Assembly: GCA_003223975.1 (NCBI GenBank)
Contig: QHXS01000035.1
Span: forward strand, 1-32,143
DNA: 32,143 nt
Direction: 5' to 3'
Origin: Acidobacteriota bacterium
GTDB lineage: Bacteria; Acidobacteriota; Blastocatellia; Pyrinomonadales; Pyrinomonadaceae
Of the stretch, positions 1-9,054 are shown piece after piece; within the stretch, counting starts at the first letter, position 1; the number at the start of each line of letters is the position of its first letter. Below the pieces are notes generated by a model. That model did no database searches. It saw only the letters and a list, made by a program, of their open reading frames with translations, and had not been told where the DNA came from. The translations under genes were made by a program, and so were the position numbers.

Positions 1-1344
1 ATATTTTTCGACGGATTCTCGTACCCGTATTTCCCTGGTTTTCGGCGATACATTCCGGCTCTTGCGATGCCCGCGTTTTTTGGGTTTGTCGCGATGATCT
101 GGAAACTCGTAGGCGGTCAGCAAGAGCTTACGAATCCAAAATCCAAAATCCAAAATCCAAAATTGATCTTCGGGGGTCTCGCCGTCCTGTGCTTTGCATA
201 CTGCGTCTTTTCGTACTTTTACATCTGGACGACGGCGGCGGCGTTCCTTGGCTGCGTGGTTCTGGTATGGCTTGTGCAGAGGCCTGACGGTTGGCGACGC
301 GACATCAAGAATCTCGCAATTGTCGGTGCGGGTTGCGTGCTCACATTGATTCCATATGCCTATCTGCTATCAAAGCGCACCGACACGATGGACAACGTGC
401 AGCTTCTTGTAAATACCCACGCACCCGACCTTTTTCGATTTCCCGAATATGTGAGTTTTGCAGTCTTGATCTTGTTGATCGCCGGGCTGGCATGCAAGGC
501 GATCGACCTGAACGGCCGTTCGACAATGTTTGTTCTTTCCCTTACATCGGTCGCATTTGTGATCTTCAACCAGCAGATGATCACGGGAAGGTCGCTGCAG
601 CCGATCCACTATCAGGTCTTTATTGGGAATTACGTCGCGGCATTGGCAGCAATGTCTGCGATCGGCATTCTTTGGAAAAAGAAGTTGGTAGCGGGGAAGT
701 TCGTTTCCAGGATCGCCTGTTCGGCGTTGATGATCGCCGCGATATTTTGGGGATTTGTCGAGTGCCATTACACCGTTCGGGTACTTGATGATGCGAATAT
801 TGAACGCGATAAAGCAGTTCCCGTCGCGAACAGATTAAGCGAGCTGGTGAAAGATGATCCGTCGCGAAATAGAAAGACAGTGCTTTCATTCGACGGCATT
901 TTTGCCGACGACATGCCGACCCTCGTTCCGCAAAACGTGCTTTGGGCGCGGCATCAGCATGTTTTCGCTGGTTTGTCTTGGGACGAAAGCAAAGAAAGGT
1001 ATTTCCAGCAGCTCTATTATCAGAACGTCGACGAACGCGGATTAGATTACTTGTTGAAGAACGACTTTGTTTCTCAGATCGCTCTTTTTGGCTGGGGTCG
1101 ACACACGGACCGGCTCAGCGTGGAATCAAAGCCCCTGACGTACGGCGAGGTCGCTGTCGAAGTGCGAAATTATAAGGCGTACCGCGAAAATTTCGGGCGG
1201 GCCCAGGCGTCGAACCCTTTGATCTCATTTGTCGTCATTCCGAACGACAACGCATTCGATCTTTCGAAAGTGGAACAGTGGTACGACCTGGACGAGGGGG
1301 AAGTTATCGGCGGGCATACGCTTTACAGAGCTATCTTCAAATAA
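1..1344 (+). CDS. Multi-pass membrane protein, 5'-truncated at window edge (listed ORF starts at 67, but the frame is open from base 1)
   Basis: Frame 1 is open from base 1 (IFFDGFSYPYFPGFRRYIPALAMPAFF...) to the stop at 1344; many hydrophobic segments; no family recognised with certainty. Confidence 0.75.
   Translation: MFFDGFSYPYFPGFRRYIPALAMPAFFGFVAMIWKLVGGQQELTNPKSKIQNPKLIFGGLAVLCFAYCVFSYFYIWTTAAAFLGCVVLVWLVQRPDGWRRDIKNLAIVGAGCVLTLIPYAYLLSKRTDTMDNVQLLVNTHAPDLFRFPEYVSFAVLILLIAGLACKAIDLNGRSTMFVLSLTSVAFVIFNQQMITGRSLQPIHYQVFIGNYVAALAAMSAIGILWKKKLVAGKFVSRIACSALMIAAIFWGFVECHYTVRVLDDANIERDKAVPVANRLSELVKDDPSRNRKTVLSFDGIFADDMPTLVPQNVLWARHQHVFAGLSWDESKERYFQQLYYQNVDERGLDYLLKNDFVSQIALFGWGRHTDRLSVESKPLTYGEVAVEVRNYKAYRENFGRAQASNPLISFVVIPNDNAFDLSKVEQWYDLDEGEVIGGHTLYRAIFK
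134..161. repeat. Heptanucleotide tandem repeat (ATCCAAA)x4
   Basis: Read directly: atccaaa atccaaa atccaaa atccaaa att; lies inside the membrane-protein ORF (TNPKSKIQNPK). Confidence 0.95.
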
Positions 1345-1381
1345 GCACTCCCGGCAAGAAGCCGGCGTTCCAAACAAAAAA

Positions 1382-1401
1382 GACCGCCTTCGGAGGCGGT
1401 C
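1382..1401 (-). terminator. Rho-independent terminator for the 1436-1684 minus-strand gene
   Basis: Perfect 8-bp stem gaccgcct-tcgg-aggcggtc with A6 at 1376-1381 (T6 after the hairpin on the minus strand). Confidence 0.85.
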
Positions 1402-1435
1402 AATGTTGGTATTACTAAAAAATATAAGTACTTCT

Positions 1436-1684
1436 TCAGGCTGCCAATAAGTCGTTCGACGTCTCGGCAAAAACTCGTCTGCCGTTCATAGCATCGTCAA
1501 TGATCTCGCGCACGGCCGAGGCATCAGGATTCACGTCCATTCGAGCACAAGCCCGAAGATGTCTGATGATGCCCTGGGTAGCAATATCTATACAATCGCC
1601 AGTTAACTTGGTAAACCGGCGAGCCTGGATATGATCGATTTGCAGAATTCTCTCCTGCAAAGTCATAGGTTTAGCTGCTGCCAC
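1436..1684 (-). CDS. Hypothetical protein, 82 aa
   Basis: GTG start with upstream AAGGAGA on the minus strand; terminator just downstream. Confidence 0.75.
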   Translation of the reverse strand: MAAAKPMTLQERILQIDHIQARRFTKLTGDCIDIATQGIIRHLRACARMDVNPDASAVREIIDDAMNGRRVFAETSNDLLAA

Positions 1685-1941
1685 TTTAAGGTCTCCTTTG
1701 TCTAAATCTAACTAAATAACCCTTTTCCCCAAAATAACTTGGTCGGAAAACAACGCAAAACTCCGCCGATCCGCATCCTGATGATGCAGTTAGTTCAATG
1801 ATCTAACTCTCGGGTTGCTAATGTTTACTGCGCTCTTCCGTATACCCAACTTATGTTACAGAAGCATAACAAAAAGTAATGGATATGTCACCATTTTTTT
1901 TTGATCCAATATGGGTTTTGGTAAAACCAATCGCAAAAAAA

Positions 1942-1965
1942 CCGCCGGTGCTGCGGTCCCGGCGG
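1942..1965 (-). terminator. Rho-independent terminator downstream of the HU gene
   Basis: ccgccgg ... ccggcgg 7-bp stem, preceded on the plus strand by A7 (1935-1941), i.e. a T-tract on the minus strand. Confidence 0.8.
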
Positions 1966-1996
1966 CCTTTAGAAAGGGCTAATCTATTGATAATAA

Positions 1997-2278
1997 TTAG
2001 CTTATTGAATCCTTCATGGCTTTACCAATTGCGAATTTTACGGTGGTTTTCGCTGGGATCTTGATCACCGCGCCGGTCGCCGGGTTGCGGCCTTCGCGTG
2101 CTTTACGATTGGTCTTCTTCAGCTTGCCGAAACCCGGCAATGTGAATTCTCCGTTTTTCTTTACTTCGCTGGTGGCCATGGTTGCGAGCCCTTCCAAAAA
2201 TCCTTTTACATCGGATTTCTTCATTCCGGATTGCTCAGCAAGAGCGCTGATGATCTCGGATTGTGTCATACGAGCCAT
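1997..2278 (-). CDS. hup: HU/IHF-family DNA-binding protein
   Basis: MARMTQSEIISALAEQSGMKKSDVKGFLEGL...EFTLPGFGKLKKTNRKAREGRNPATGAVIKIPAKTTVKFAIGKAMKD: classic HU signature; GGAGG upstream of the start. Confidence 0.95.
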   Translation of the reverse strand: MARMTQSEIISALAEQSGMKKSDVKGFLEGLATMATSEVKKNGEFTLPGFGKLKKTNRKAREGRNPATGAVIKIPAKTTVKFAIGKAMKDSIS

Positions 2279-2305
2279 AGTTCAATTATCCTCCAAGGTG
2301 GTTTG

Positions 2306-2317
2306 AGTATTAATACT
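2306..2317. promoter_or_regulatory. 12-bp perfect palindrome AGTATTAATACT upstream of the HU gene
   Basis: Direct reading; begins 28 bp upstream of the HU start codon. Confidence 0.4.
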
Positions 2318-2399
2318 TTCTAACTTTAGAACTGCGATGCCGGCGAGGGAAGAAACAGCAACGTCGGGTGAAGTGTTCCTAACTGAATTGCCAGCCTGA

Positions 2400-2476
2400 T
2401 GGTCGGGGCGGCAAGATTCGAACTTGCGGCCTCACGGTCCCAAACCGTGCGCACTACCAGGCTGTGCTACGCCCCG
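2400..2476 (-). tRNA. tRNA-Pro (anticodon TGG), CCA encoded
   Basis: Minus strand CGGGGCGTAGCACAGCCTGGTAGTGCGCACGGTTTGGGACCGTGAGGCCGCAAGTTCGAATCTTGCCGCCCCGACCA: 7-bp acceptor stem, TGG anticodon loop, GTTCGAATC T-loop. Confidence 0.96.
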
Positions 2477-2533
2477 TTATTTTTATGCGAAACGGTTCCA
2501 AGCATCGAATTTTACAGGCGAATATTACGAGGG

Positions 2534-3127
2534 TCAAGCGAAATCGCGTAAATATCGCATTATTTTCGCGATCGCACGCGCTCGATGACTGGTCTTTTGC
2601 TTCACTTGATCGCTCAATTCGCCGAATGTTTGATCGAAACCTGCGGGTATGAAGACAGGATCGTAGCCGAAACCGTTCGTCCCTTTTGGCTTGAAAGCGA
2701 TCGATCCCTCGCACACTCCTTCAGCTTCGAATAACACGTCGCCATTGGGTGACGCGAAGGCTATATGCGAAACGAACCGAGCCCTTCGGTCCTTGTTTTC
2801 GGCTTCGTCGAGCTGTTCTAAAAGCAGACGGATCTTTGCGTCGTAATTCTTTTTCACACCGCCGTAACGTGCCGAGAAAACGCCAGGTCGCCCGTTCAAA
2901 GCCTGGACCTCAAGACCCGAATCGTCTGCCAGCGTATGCAGTCCGAAATGCGTCGAATACGCCGCCGCTTTTAGCTTTGCATTTTCAGCGAACGTATTAC
3001 CCGTTTCTTCGACGTCCGGAATATCCGACAAAGCATCGAGGCCGATGAATTCATGCCTTTCATCGGAAAGCAGTGACCGAAGCTCTGCGATCTTGCCTTC
3101 ATTCTTCGTTGCGATCAGGATCTTCAT
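2534..3127 (-). CDS. rdgB: RdgB/HAM1 family non-canonical purine NTP pyrophosphatase
   Basis: [20 protein letters not shown]...[16 protein letters not shown]...[25 protein letters not shown]...[11 protein letters not shown]. Confidence 0.95.
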   Translation of the reverse strand: MKILIATKNEGKIAELRSLLSDERHEFIGLDALSDIPDVEETGNTFAENAKLKAAAYSTHFGLHTLADDSGLEVQALNGRPGVFSARYGGVKKNYDAKIRLLLEQLDEAENKDRRARFVSHIAFASPNGDVLFEAEGVCEGSIAFKPKGTNGFGYDPVFIPAGFDQTFGELSDQVKQKTSHRARAIAKIMRYLRDFA

Positions 3128-3231
3128 AGAATTGCGTTGCCTTGAGCCGAACCTATGATGTATAAATTAGTTAGCGGCATAACCGCAACCCGCCTGCTCA
3201 ACGAACCAAATTTAGAGAGGAAACGCCTTTG

Positions 3232-4512
3232 ATGGCTGGAAAGACTCAAGCCCCTGCTTCCGATCGATCGGTCGCCGGCATCACCGAACGTAAATCGAAC
3301 GGCGATGCAGCGCTGCAAGATCTCGCGTTCGAGCTTGGGCTTTGGGTGCGCGGGCTTGAAGTCTTTTGCGCGACCGAACGACAGGTTTTTCCGCTGCGCA
3401 CCGGCCCGGAGCATGCTGAAAGGAATTATCGCGTTGAATTTCTGATAACGCACGCCGTTTTCATCAAATGCAGCGAGTTGATCGCTACGATCCATCGTGC
3501 ATTACAGGGTGATGGTTTTATCCAGCACGCGATCGCGGAGCTCGGCGAGGCCATCGGCTCCCTGACTGCGTTGAATAACTCGATCAGGCAGAACGCGACT
3601 TTAAGTTTCGTCGAATGGAACGCCTGGTGCAAGATGGTGGCGGAACGGCTTGCGAAGACATCTGTGTTCGCCACATTCGATTCTGATCTGGCAGCGACTG
3701 GCCGTCGGTATCTGCCCGAAAAGCTTGATAGGCTGATCGACGACGACACGTTAAGCATTTCGGACCGTTCAGACCTGAAACGTTATCTGCCGCGATTTGG
3801 CGGCATACTTCGCGTCCTGGATGTCGTAAAGGGAATGCTCGACCGCGATGAGCCGCTGCGGCCTGCTCTTGTTATTTTTGCCTTCCTGCACGAAGCTATC
3901 GATGAATTGAACTTTGATATCAATAATCGCCTTTTGCGCTCGCCGGACGAAAATGCCGAAATGTTCGTAATGCTTGATGCGGCATCGTATTCACTTTCGA
4001 TGGAGTCCAAGAAGGCGTTTTCGCAGGAGCTTGCCGGGGTCTCGGGAATCCGATCGGCGATCACGGTTTTCGCTCGCGTCGAGGCGGCACATGGCGTTCT
4101 GAACGACAATCTGCGGATGTTATTGACCGGATTTCTGCGTCTTACCGAATCCGGCCAACCTGAAAGTGATGTGTTTCCGGAATTCATTGAAAAACTGGAC
4201 CGGTCGTTGCAGCTTCGCGCCAAACTTTGGGAAATTCTCTGTGCGGTCCGCACGGCGGAAAGTCAGCTTACGGACGAAACGATCGGAAAACTACAAACGG
4301 AACTCGATTCATTTAGGCAAACGCCGCTCAGCTATCTTTTCTACAAAGACCGCGAAACGTTCGAACGGTTTTGCAAGGAGATCTCGATCACAACGGCGGG
4401 TCCCGATGCCGGGCCAGTGCTGCATCGATTTTCTGCCTATTCGGAAACGCTGTTCAATCAAGTAGGAATGCGTGCTGTGCTGCAAAACCATCCTTTCGAG
4501 CCTGCGGAATAG
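3232..4512 (+). CDS. Hypothetical alpha-helical protein, ~426 aa
   Basis: Long ORF; ATG at 3232 preceded by gagagg; no recognised family. Confidence 0.75.
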   Translation: MAGKTQAPASDRSVAGITERKSNGDAALQDLAFELGLWVRGLEVFCATERQVFPLRTGPEHAERNYRVEFLITHAVFIKCSELIATIHRALQGDGFIQHAIAELGEAIGSLTALNNSIRQNATLSFVEWNAWCKMVAERLAKTSVFATFDSDLAATGRRYLPEKLDRLIDDDTLSISDRSDLKRYLPRFGGILRVLDVVKGMLDRDEPLRPALVIFAFLHEAIDELNFDINNRLLRSPDENAEMFVMLDAASYSLSMESKKAFSQELAGVSGIRSAITVFARVEAAHGVLNDNLRMLLTGFLRLTESGQPESDVFPEFIEKLDRSLQLRAKLWEILCAVRTAESQLTDETIGKLQTELDSFRQTPLSYLFYKDRETFERFCKEISITTAGPDAGPVLHRFSAYSETLFNQVGMRAVLQNHPFEPAE

Positions 4513-4518
4513 CCATCT

Positions 4519-7044
4519 TTAATGTGACCGCAGTGTAGAAAGTGGTTTTTTGAACAACACGTCAAAGCTTGCGGCGGCGCCGACGATCATCACGATAGCA
4601 GCGGTGATTCCGATTCCCAAAACAAACAACACCGCGTCAAAAGTCCAATCTATATCGAGCAAATACTTGCTCACGGCGAACGAAAGCCCGACGGCAAAGG
4701 CCGCACCGATCACACCCGACAACATTCCCAAAACACCGTATTCGGAGAGCAGGATCGCGGCGAGCGTACGGCGTCGTGCGCCGAGCGTCTTCATTATCGC
4801 GTTCTCGTAGATCCGCTGTGATTTGGTCAACGCGATCGAACCGATGAAGATCAAGATCCCGCTCAGAATGACGAAACTGCCGACAAATGAAACCGCTATC
4901 ACGAAATTGTTTATAAGCCGCTGGACCGCTGTTAGTATGTCGGCGACATCAAAGACCTGGACGTTGGGAAATCGCGTTACGGCGTCACGCTGCAGCCGCT
5001 GGCGTTCGGTGGCACCGATTCGGCTAAGCGTCGTGGCTGCAAACGTCTGCGGCGCGTTTTCAAGCACGCCCGGCTTGAAAACAAAAACGAATGCAGTCCG
5101 AGTGTTTCGGGCATCGATCTTTCTAATGCTTCCTACACGCGTTGTTATCTTCCTACCTGATATCTCAAATGTCATCGAATCGCCCGGCTTTATGTTCGCA
5201 CGTTCCGCGACGCCTTCTTCGACCGAAACCTCTGGTACATCAGATGCCTCGTTCCACCAGCGGCCGGCGACAAGGGTCTCATTCTCGTCGAGATTTGGCC
5301 GATAAGTTACCGCAAACTCGCGGCCGATCTGGCCCTGTTGCTGCCGCACTTCGTTCGTTTGATTGCCGCCCATCGGTTCGCCGTTCACGAACGCAACGCG
5401 TGCACGGACCGTCGGCGTCAATTCAGGTGTTTCGCCTGTTTTCTCGACGATCAGATCTGCAAGTTCCTGCTTCTGGCTGTTTTGAACATCAATAAAGAAA
5501 AGGCTCGGAAGACGCTGGTTGCGAGAAAAGTCGAATTCGCGAACAAGGTTGGTCTGCAGCGATTGGACAGTCAAAACAACGAACGCTCCCAAGCCGACAG
5601 CCAACAAAATGACTCGGGTCTGATTCCCGGGCCGATAAAGCGAATTGATGCCCTGACGAAGTGCGAAAGATCCAAGCGGCTTGATACGTCTGAGCAGCCG
5701 AGTCAATACTATCGCTGCAACATAAAGTACGGCGGACGTCGCTCCAAGGCCGCCAATGAAAAACCCGCCGACAGTTAGCGAGCCTGCCTGCCACACCGCC
5801 AAGCCAAGCAGGCCAATAAGACTAAGTGCACCGATTAGCCATTTCGTCTTATCGAGCGCACGAAGGCTTTCGTTGTTTTCGTCGCGTAGCAAAAGCCGCG
5901 GCTTGATCGTGCGGACCTGAAGCAGTGGCAACGCCGAAAAAAGCAGCGAGATCAGCACGCCGAGCACGATGCCCTGGGCGACCGTCGAAACGTTGACCGA
6001 ATAGGTCATTCGGTCCGGCAACTCTGCAGCAAACCGCCAGCGAACAAACCAAAGCGTCAACTGTGCAAGCAAAACGCCAAACAGGCTGCCTGCAAAGCCA
6101 AGCGTCAAGATCTGAAAAAGATAAACGAGAATTATCCGGTTGCCCGAGGCACCGAGGCATTTAAGCACGGCGACTGCTTTTCGTTTTTGTTCGACGAAGG
6201 CCCGCGAAACGTTCCAGACGCCGATTCCGCCAAGCACGAGGATAAGCAATCCGGTCAGTGCCAGATAGTTTTCAGTGCGCTCAAACTGTTCCCCTAATCG
6301 CTCCTGCGTTTCGCGGTAGGACTGAACCGTCAGCGTCGTGCCTTTGAGCGTTTCCCGAAGCTGTTTTACAAGCTCGGTGGGATTGTCCGAAGTTCGATAT
6401 AGAATGCGATTTCTGACGCGGCTAGTCGTTCGGTTTATGCCTGCCTCGTCGAAGGCTTTCTTCTCCACAAAGACCCTCGCACCGAGTCGAAAACCGCTTA
6501 CTCCGCCGGGCTCTTCATCGAAAACTGCGTTGATCTTAAAATCGCCCTCGCCGATCTTGATCTGGTCGCCAACTTTTACTTTCAGGTCTTCGAGCAATAT
6601 CCGCGCGACAACAGCGCCATGATCGTCGAGCAGCGAGAAATCGAAAGGCTTGCCGCCATCGAGAACAAAGTTACCGACGAGCGGAAATGGAGGCTCGATC
6701 CCTTTCAGCTCGATCATTCGAACGCTTTCGTTCGCCACGTCTAGCGGCCGTGCCATTGTCGACGTAGTGATGGTTTCGTTTCTCGCCTCAATAATAGGGA
6801 AATTCACCAGAACGGAATCGATCTTCGCGAGATCGGCGGGAGAGAAATCATTGGTCGAGCTGACCTCAACGTCTGCCGTCATCAGCGCACGTGCGTCTGT
6901 CCCCACCGCTCGCGTGACATTCTGGATCAGCGAGCGTAGAGCCACGACGGAACCGACACCGAGTGCGATACATAAAAAGAAAAAGAGTAGCCGCCGCCAT
7001 GAAGAGCGGATCTCGCGCCGGGTTAAATTCAAAATAAAACGCAT
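4519..7044 (-). CDS. ybbP: YbbP-like FtsX-family ABC transporter permease
   Basis: 841 aa; MRFILNLTRREIRSSWRRLLFFFLCIALGVGSVVALRSL start and FtsX-type TM domains; neighbourhood matches tesA-ybbA-ybbP. Confidence 0.9.
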   Translation of the reverse strand: MRFILNLTRREIRSSWRRLLFFFLCIALGVGSVVALRSLIQNVTRAVGTDARALMTADVEVSSTNDFSPADLAKIDSVLVNFPIIEARNETITTSTMARPLDVANESVRMIELKGIEPPFPLVGNFVLDGGKPFDFSLLDDHGAVVARILLEDLKVKVGDQIKIGEGDFKINAVFDEEPGGVSGFRLGARVFVEKKAFDEAGINRTTSRVRNRILYRTSDNPTELVKQLRETLKGTTLTVQSYRETQERLGEQFERTENYLALTGLLILVLGGIGVWNVSRAFVEQKRKAVAVLKCLGASGNRIILVYLFQILTLGFAGSLFGVLLAQLTLWFVRWRFAAELPDRMTYSVNVSTVAQGIVLGVLISLLFSALPLLQVRTIKPRLLLRDENNESLRALDKTKWLIGALSLIGLLGLAVWQAGSLTVGGFFIGGLGATSAVLYVAAIVLTRLLRRIKPLGSFALRQGINSLYRPGNQTRVILLAVGLGAFVVLTVQSLQTNLVREFDFSRNQRLPSLFFIDVQNSQKQELADLIVEKTGETPELTPTVRARVAFVNGEPMGGNQTNEVRQQQGQIGREFAVTYRPNLDENETLVAGRWWNEASDVPEVSVEEGVAERANIKPGDSMTFEISGRKITTRVGSIRKIDARNTRTAFVFVFKPGVLENAPQTFAATTLSRIGATERQRLQRDAVTRFPNVQVFDVADILTAVQRLINNFVIAVSFVGSFVILSGILIFIGSIALTKSQRIYENAIMKTLGARRRTLAAILLSEYGVLGMLSGVIGAAFAVGLSFAVSKYLLDIDWTFDAVLFVLGIGITAAIVMIVGAAASFDVLFKKPLSTLRSH

Positions 7045-7053
7045 AAGCGTCCA

Positions 7054-7125
7054 GAGAGTCTTGGGAGTCCGGAGAGTCCGGAGAGTCCCGAGAGTCCCGA
7101 GAGTCCCGAGACTCCCGAGAGTTCA
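7054..7125. repeat. Eight-unit 9-bp degenerate tandem repeat (consensus gagagtccc/gagagtccg)
   Basis: gagagtctt gggagtccg gagagtccg gagagtccc gagagtccc gagagtccc gagactccc gagagttca read directly. Confidence 0.95.
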
Positions 7126-7128
7126 AAT

Positions 7129-7497
7129 CTATCGAACGTTCCTCAGGTGTTTGGTCAGGCCCATTGTCATCCGCGAAATCTCGTCTAGTTCGACGTAAAG
7201 TTGTTGAAAATCGGCTTTCGCCAAATAACCCAGGTCCATCGCTACATACGCGTGGGATTGAGTTTCCGCGACGGAGCCATGAGCAATATTTAAGAAACTC
7301 GAAAACTCTTTGTCGGATCGACGACCAAAGCCTTCGGCAACGTTTGCCATGATCGACACACTGGATCTTCTGATCTGATCGCGAAGTCCAAAATCCTTCG
7401 AAAAATTGCCGCCGCTTGTGATCTGGTAAATCCTTTTAGTCACTTCTCGCGCTCTTTGCCAAACGATAAGATCTTCAAATCTTTCAATCGTAGCCAT
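7129..7497 (-). CDS. Four helix bundle protein (S23 / 23S rRNA intervening-sequence protein family)
   Basis: [27 protein letters not shown]...[57 protein letters not shown]: family hallmark; GGAGAGAG before ATG at 7497. Confidence 0.93.
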   Translation of the reverse strand: MATIERFEDLIVWQRAREVTKRIYQITSGGNFSKDFGLRDQIRRSSVSIMANVAEGFGRRSDKEFSSFLNIAHGSVAETQSHAYVAMDLGYLAKADFQQLYVELDEISRMTMGLTKHLRNVR

Positions 7498-7541
7498 TCT
7501 TCTCTCTCCAAATTTCTGTCCAATTGTATTTACAATGACTC

Positions 7542-8237
7542 TCAAGACACCCCAGACTCTCCGGACTCTCTGGACCGGTCTTCGACAACCGCTCCGTCTT
7601 TCAAGACTATCTGCCTTTCCGCTCGGCGTGCGAGTTCGATGTCGTGCGTAACCAAAACCAGCGTGACTTTATTCTTTCGGTGCAATTCGGTCATTAGATC
7701 GAGTATGTGCCTACCATTTTTTGAGTCGAGGTTTCCAGTCGGTTCGTCCGCTAGCAAGATCTTTGGCGAATTGGCAAATGCACGCGCGACGGCGACACGC
7801 TGCTGCTCGCCGCCCGAAAGTTCCGAAGGGTAATGATGCCCCCGATTCGTCAGATCCACATCTGCGAGCAGTTTGTCCGCTCGCGATGCAGGATCGCTGA
7901 CGCCCAATATTTCAAGCGGAATAAGAACATTTTCATACGCCGTCAAACTCGGAATGAGGTGGAACGATTGAAAAACGAAACCGATCTTTCGGCTTCGAAT
8001 ATCGGCAAGGCCGTCTTCGCTCATCGACGTGATCTCTTCGCCGTCGATCGAGATCGTACCCGAGGTCGGCGCGTCGAGCCCTGCGATCAGGCCGAGCAGT
8101 GTCGATTTGCCGCTGCCCGAGGCGCCGGTGAGCGCGACAAACTGCCCTTCGGGTATTTCGATGGAAACATCCGAAAGGATAGTCAGGTCGTCGCTGCCAG
8201 AGCGGACGGTTTTTGAAACGCGGTTGATGTCGATCAT
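7542..8237 (-). CDS. ybbA: YbbA-like ABC transporter ATP-binding protein
   Basis: Walker [23 protein letters not shown] signature, [10 protein letters not shown]; start refined to [11 protein letters not shown] (8237); C-terminal tail ([13 protein letters not shown]) encoded by the repeat. Confidence 0.92.
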   Translation of the reverse strand: MIDINRVSKTVRSGSDDLTILSDVSIEIPEGQFVALTGASGSGKSTLLGLIAGLDAPTSGTISIDGEEITSMSEDGLADIRSRKIGFVFQSFHLIPSLTAYENVLIPLEILGVSDPASRADKLLADVDLTNRGHHYPSELSGGEQQRVAVARAFANSPKILLADEPTGNLDSKNGRHILDLMTELHRKNKVTLVLVTHDIELARRAERQIVLKDGAVVEDRSRESGESGVS

Positions 8238-8370
8238 ACAAATTGAATCGTGAAGCGAATATGCAAAAATGTAAAATCGCCGCGCGAATACCGACAATCT
8301 AGTGCGGCGATCGAAACCGGAAGTTCGCGAACATTTGCAGCGGCCGCTACGTAAAACGCATCTAACCGAT

Positions 8371-9051
8371 ATGAAGCAATTCATCCATTTCCTGATATTG
8401 GCCGTGATCGGTGCCGCCTCGTTCGGCTGCAGCGTGAAAAGCGCCGAACAGATCGACGTTGATGGAAAGCCGCTCGTCCTGCCGAAAAGCGTTGCAGCAA
8501 AGCCGAAGATCGTAGCGTTTGGCGACAGTTTGACGGCCGGGTTCGGTTTGGAAGAGACAGAATCCTACCCTTATTTGCTTCAGCAGAAATTGAACGCCGA
8601 GGGCTACAACTACGAGGTCGTAAACGCGGGCGTTTCCGGAGATACCAGTATGGGCGGCCTCGAGCGCATTGATTGGACGCTTGAGAACGACGGCGTTCAG
8701 GTGCTAATCCTCGAACTTGGAGCAAACGATCTTCTGCGCGGCCTTTCACCCGCAAAAATGAAGGATAATCTTGACAAGATCATTCGAAAAGCGAAAGCGA
8801 AAAACGTAAAGGTGTTGCTATGCGGGATGCTCGCACCGCCGACGCTTGGTGCCGATTATCAGCGCGATTTTGCCAACGCATTTCCCGACCTTGCCGACAA
8901 ACACAAGGTCGCATACCTGCCGTTCCTGCTCGACACGATCGCCATGAAAAAGGAGCTCAACCAGGCCGATGGCATCCACCCGAATGCGCAGGGGACCAAG
9001 ATCATGACGGAGAACGTTTACAAAGAGCTAAAGCCGCTTCTCGTTAGATAA
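8371..9051 (+). CDS. tesA: Arylesterase/SGNH (GDSL) hydrolase, TesA-like, predicted lipoprotein
   Basis: Lipobox-like ...GAASFGCS; VAFGDSLTAGFGL, VVNAGVSGDTS, LELGANDLLRG, DGIHPNAQG; divergent from ybbA. Confidence 0.93.
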   Translation: MKQFIHFLILAVIGAASFGCSVKSAEQIDVDGKPLVLPKSVAAKPKIVAFGDSLTAGFGLEETESYPYLLQQKLNAEGYNYEVVNAGVSGDTSMGGLERIDWTLENDGVQVLILELGANDLLRGLSPAKMKDNLDKIIRKAKAKNVKVLLCGMLAPPTLGADYQRDFANAFPDLADKHKVAYLPFLLDTIAMKKELNQADGIHPNAQGTKIMTENVYKELKPLLVR

Positions 9052-9054
9052 CGG

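Larger units (their letters stand above)
7051..7573 (-). mobile_element. Candidate ~523-bp element carrying a four-helix-bundle (S23/IVP) gene, bounded by inverted CCAGAGAGTC termini
   Basis: ccagagagtc (7051-7060) and its reverse complement gactctctgg (7564-7573); further 16-bp inverted match gagagtccggagagtc (7072-7087) / gactctccggactctc (7555-7570); sits between ybbA and ybbP. Mobility is inferred; no target-site duplication is evident. Confidence 0.45.

Noticed and set aside
1766-1830. Possible tRNA-like or small RNA structure (agtta...taact) upstream of the 82-aa gene
   Set aside because: Only a 5-bp stem; no cloverleaf or terminator; cannot be supported.
4823-5778. Several plus-strand ORFs of 100-160 aa
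   Set aside because: Shadow ORFs antisense to the well-supported ybbP permease; composition is not protein-like.
7054-7125. CRISPR-like appearance of the repeat block
   Set aside because: Units are contiguous 9-mers with no spacers and no cas genes are present; it is a minisatellite.
6866-7126. ORF with RDSRDSRDSPDSPDS repeats
   Set aside because: Overlaps the start of ybbP in another frame; the peptide repeat is a by-product of the 9-bp DNA repeat.
6650-7198. 182-aa plus-strand ORF (RRVRRVPRVPRVPRLPRVQ)
   Set aside because: Antisense to ybbP, low-complexity translation of the repeat array, no homology signal.
7129-7497. Diversity-generating retroelement accessory protein (Avd)
   Set aside because: Same fold family, but no reverse transcriptase, template repeat or variable repeat is seen; generic S23/four-helix-bundle call retained.
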